A stretch of 5,966 nt of DNA from positions 1 through 5,966 of the forward strand of contig CADBUD010000177.1 of assembly GCA_902797785.1 (NCBI GenBank), given 5' to 3'. Below, in pieces: positions 5,193 through 5,966 of this stretch. The notes beneath the pieces are model-generated. The model had not been told where the DNA came from. It saw only the letters and a list, made by a program, of their open reading frames with translations, and searched no databases. Every line of letters starts with the position of its first letter. Position 1 is the stretch's first letter. The position numbers and the translations under genes are program-made. Origin of the DNA: an uncultured Lachnospiraceae bacterium. GTDB lineage: Bacteria > Bacillota > Clostridia > Lachnospirales > Lachnospiraceae.

Positions 5193-5759
5193 TTGAGGAA
5201 CAGGGAAAAGCTTTTGGCATATGCCTTGATTGGAGCACTTACCTTATCTTCTGCCGGAACAGTAAACGCAGCAACAAGCAGTCCGGTAGAGGGAAAAACA
5301 CCTGTGACAAAGAACAACGTCACACCGACCGTAGTAAAGGGTACAGATACTGTTACCGCAAATGTTAAGAAAAACGGTACCGCTGTCATTACTGCTACAC
5401 CAAAAAGTGCCTCCAAAAAGACTGTAAAGATCGGAAAGAAGATTACTTACAAAAAAGTGGCTTACACGGTAACAGTCATCAATGGAAATGCATTCAAAAA
5501 GTGTAAAAAAGCGACCACGATCATTCTTCCGGCCACCATCAAGAGAATCAACAAAAAGGCTTTTACCGGTGCGAAAAAGCTGAAGAAGATCCGCATCAAT
5601 ATTTCTAAGAACATCACGGTGAAAAAAGGTGCGTTCAAGGGCTTAAGTACCAAAAAGATGAAGATTGTAGTCAACAAATCTACAACCGCAAAACAGTTAA
5701 AGAAGCTTCAGAAGACCTTCAAGAAAGCGGGCTTCAGAGGAAAAGTCGTAAAGGCATAA
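5193..5759 (+). CDS. Secreted, highly lysine-rich BspA-type leucine-rich-repeat protein
   Basis: The 188-residue product starts with a clear signal peptide: basic MRNREK, hydrophobic core about 7-21, and likely cleavage after VNA at residue 26. A Thr/Val/Lys-rich linker (27-75) leads to a short BspA/TpLRR-like (LRR_5) domain with three repeats marked by NAF (99-101), KAF (122-124) and GAF (147-149), including the typical TIILPATIKRI (109-119). There is no LPXTG motif, membrane anchor or other recognised wall-binding domain. Composition is extreme: 41 Lys in 188 residues and only three acidic residues, none after D52. By count the mature form carries about +41, so it should bind anionic polymers such as teichoic acid or an acidic exopolysaccharide; that is inference. 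BspA-like repeats are known in adhesion and surface proteins. It lies 129 nt after the kinase gene on the same strand and ends the unit before a strong terminator. The TTG start is set by AAAGGAGG. Precise function is unknown. Confidence 0.85.
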   Translation: MRNREKLLAYALIGALTLSSAGTVNAATSSPVEGKTPVTKNNVTPTVVKGTDTVTANVKKNGTAVITATPKSASKKTVKIGKKITYKKVAYTVTVINGNAFKKCKKATTIILPATIKRINKKAFTGAKKLKKIRINISKNITVKKGAFKGLSTKKMKIVVNKSTTAKQLKKLQKTFKKAGFRGKVVKA

Positions 5760-5776
5760 GCCCCAAAAGATAAATA

Positions 5777-5800
5777 AAATTAGTTAAATTTAATTAATTT
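5777..5800 (+). repeat. 24-nt AT-only palindrome with one G/T wobble
   Basis: The half-sites AAATTA-G-TTAAA and TTTAA-T-TAATTT are symmetric about 5788/5789; the only departure is G5783 opposite T5794. It lies 17 nt after the LRR stop codon and before the main terminator. It could be a protein-binding site or a weak RNA fold; AT-richness makes chance symmetry possible. Confidence 0.6.
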
Positions 5801-5834
5801 GCCTGTTTAGGTAATCAGAGCAACATAACCAATG

Positions 5835-5875
5835 AAAATGTAGGAGGTAGTACAGTTATCTCCTACATTTTTGTT
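5835..5875 (+). terminator. Strong intrinsic terminator, probably bidirectional
   Basis: AAAATGTAGGAG (5835-5846) and CTCCTACATTTT (5860-5871) are perfect 12-base complements, and the stem extends inward with GTAG/TTAT (two G-U pairs) to a five-base TACAG loop. TTTTTGTT ends the 3' side, and the A-run on the 5' side allows use from the opposite strand. It ends the polysaccharide/LRR unit 75 nt after the last stop codon. Confidence 0.9.
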
Positions 5876-5966
5876 CCGCCGATATAGGAAAAAATGTTAC
5901 TATTCACAGCCACGATCCCGCACGGTATTTTCATGCATTTTTGTATGAAGACCCGGGGAAGCAGAA
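5876..5966. other. Unassigned stretch after the terminator
   Basis: No gene can be supported here. On the - strand two frames are open from the window edge, one stopping at 5900-5902 and one at 5863-5865; the first would end just before the bidirectional terminator, as expected for a convergent gene. On the + strand a frame opens with ATG at 5894 behind AGGA at 5886-5889 with a short 4-nt gap. None is long enough to judge. A second GCCGATAT (5878-5885) lacks a TAAA partner. Confidence 0.3.
5928..5951 (+). repeat. Hairpin-forming inverted repeat near the window end
   Basis: TTTTCATGCA (5928-5937) pairs with TGTATGAAGA (5942-5951) over ten bases, two of them G-U, around a TTTT loop. No T-run follows, so it is not a standard terminator. 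It could be part of a dispersed intergenic repeat or lie in the end of a neighbouring gene. Confidence 0.5.

Noticed and set aside
4780..5238. 152-residue open frame on the - strand, rich in His, Ile and Ser
   Set aside because: It is the reverse of the Tyr/Gly codon repeat of the kinase tail, covers the intergenic gap, and has no family motif or ribosome site.
5878..5885. Second GCCGATAT as a sigma-D promoter
   Set aside because: No TAAA lies 14-16 nt upstream; the region is the terminator stem.

Overview
The window looks like the chromosome of an endospore-forming Firmicute, most likely a gut-type clostridium (Lachnospiraceae-like). The grounds are a clear spoIIR, strong AGGAGG-type ribosome sites, TTG/GTG start codons, an AT-leaning Lys/Glu-rich coding style, and a small secreted BspA-type leucine-rich-repeat protein. 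This placement is inferred from protein style, not from a database match. All well-supported genes lie on the + strand.

Layout. Bases 1-158 hold what may be the last codons of an upstream gene, a small GNRA-loop hairpin (70-89) and a sequence closely matching a forespore sigma-F promoter (98-126). spoIIR follows (162-779), then a VanZ-family membrane protein (about 819-1433). A sigma-A promoter (1483-1511) then opens a second unit, an extracellular/capsular polysaccharide control cassette: a CpsB-type PHP phosphotyrosine phosphatase (1574-2293), a divergent LytR-CpsA-Psr (LCP) protein (2319-3380), a CpsC/Wzz-type chain-length protein and kinase activator (3418-4257) and a CpsD-type BY-kinase (4254-5063). 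The last two overlap by ATGA. After a 129-nt gap with a hairpin and a possible sigma-D-like promoter comes a secreted, extremely lysine-rich LRR protein (5193-5759). A strong terminator at 5835-5875 closes the unit. Bases 5876-5966 hold another hairpin and no confident gene.

How the genes fit together. By family knowledge, CpsC plus CpsD form a membrane tyrosine-kinase complex that controls polysaccharide assembly, CpsB removes the phosphates, and an LCP enzyme attaches the finished polymer to the cell wall. No glycosyltransferase, flippase or polymerase is in the window, so this is the regulatory and attachment part of the pathway, with synthesis genes elsewhere.

The unusual points are in the details. 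The kinase ends in a Tyr/Gly tail with 21 tyrosines in 53 residues. Its CpsC partner carries an added Lys/Arg-rich cytoplasmic tail built partly on a 21-nt duplication. The LCP gene contains three tandem copies of a 7-nt unit that could switch the frame. The unit ends with a secreted protein of about +41 net charge (by count), with no acidic residue in its last 136 positions. Together they suggest an exopolysaccharide system with a strongly modified phospho-switch and a cationic secreted partner.
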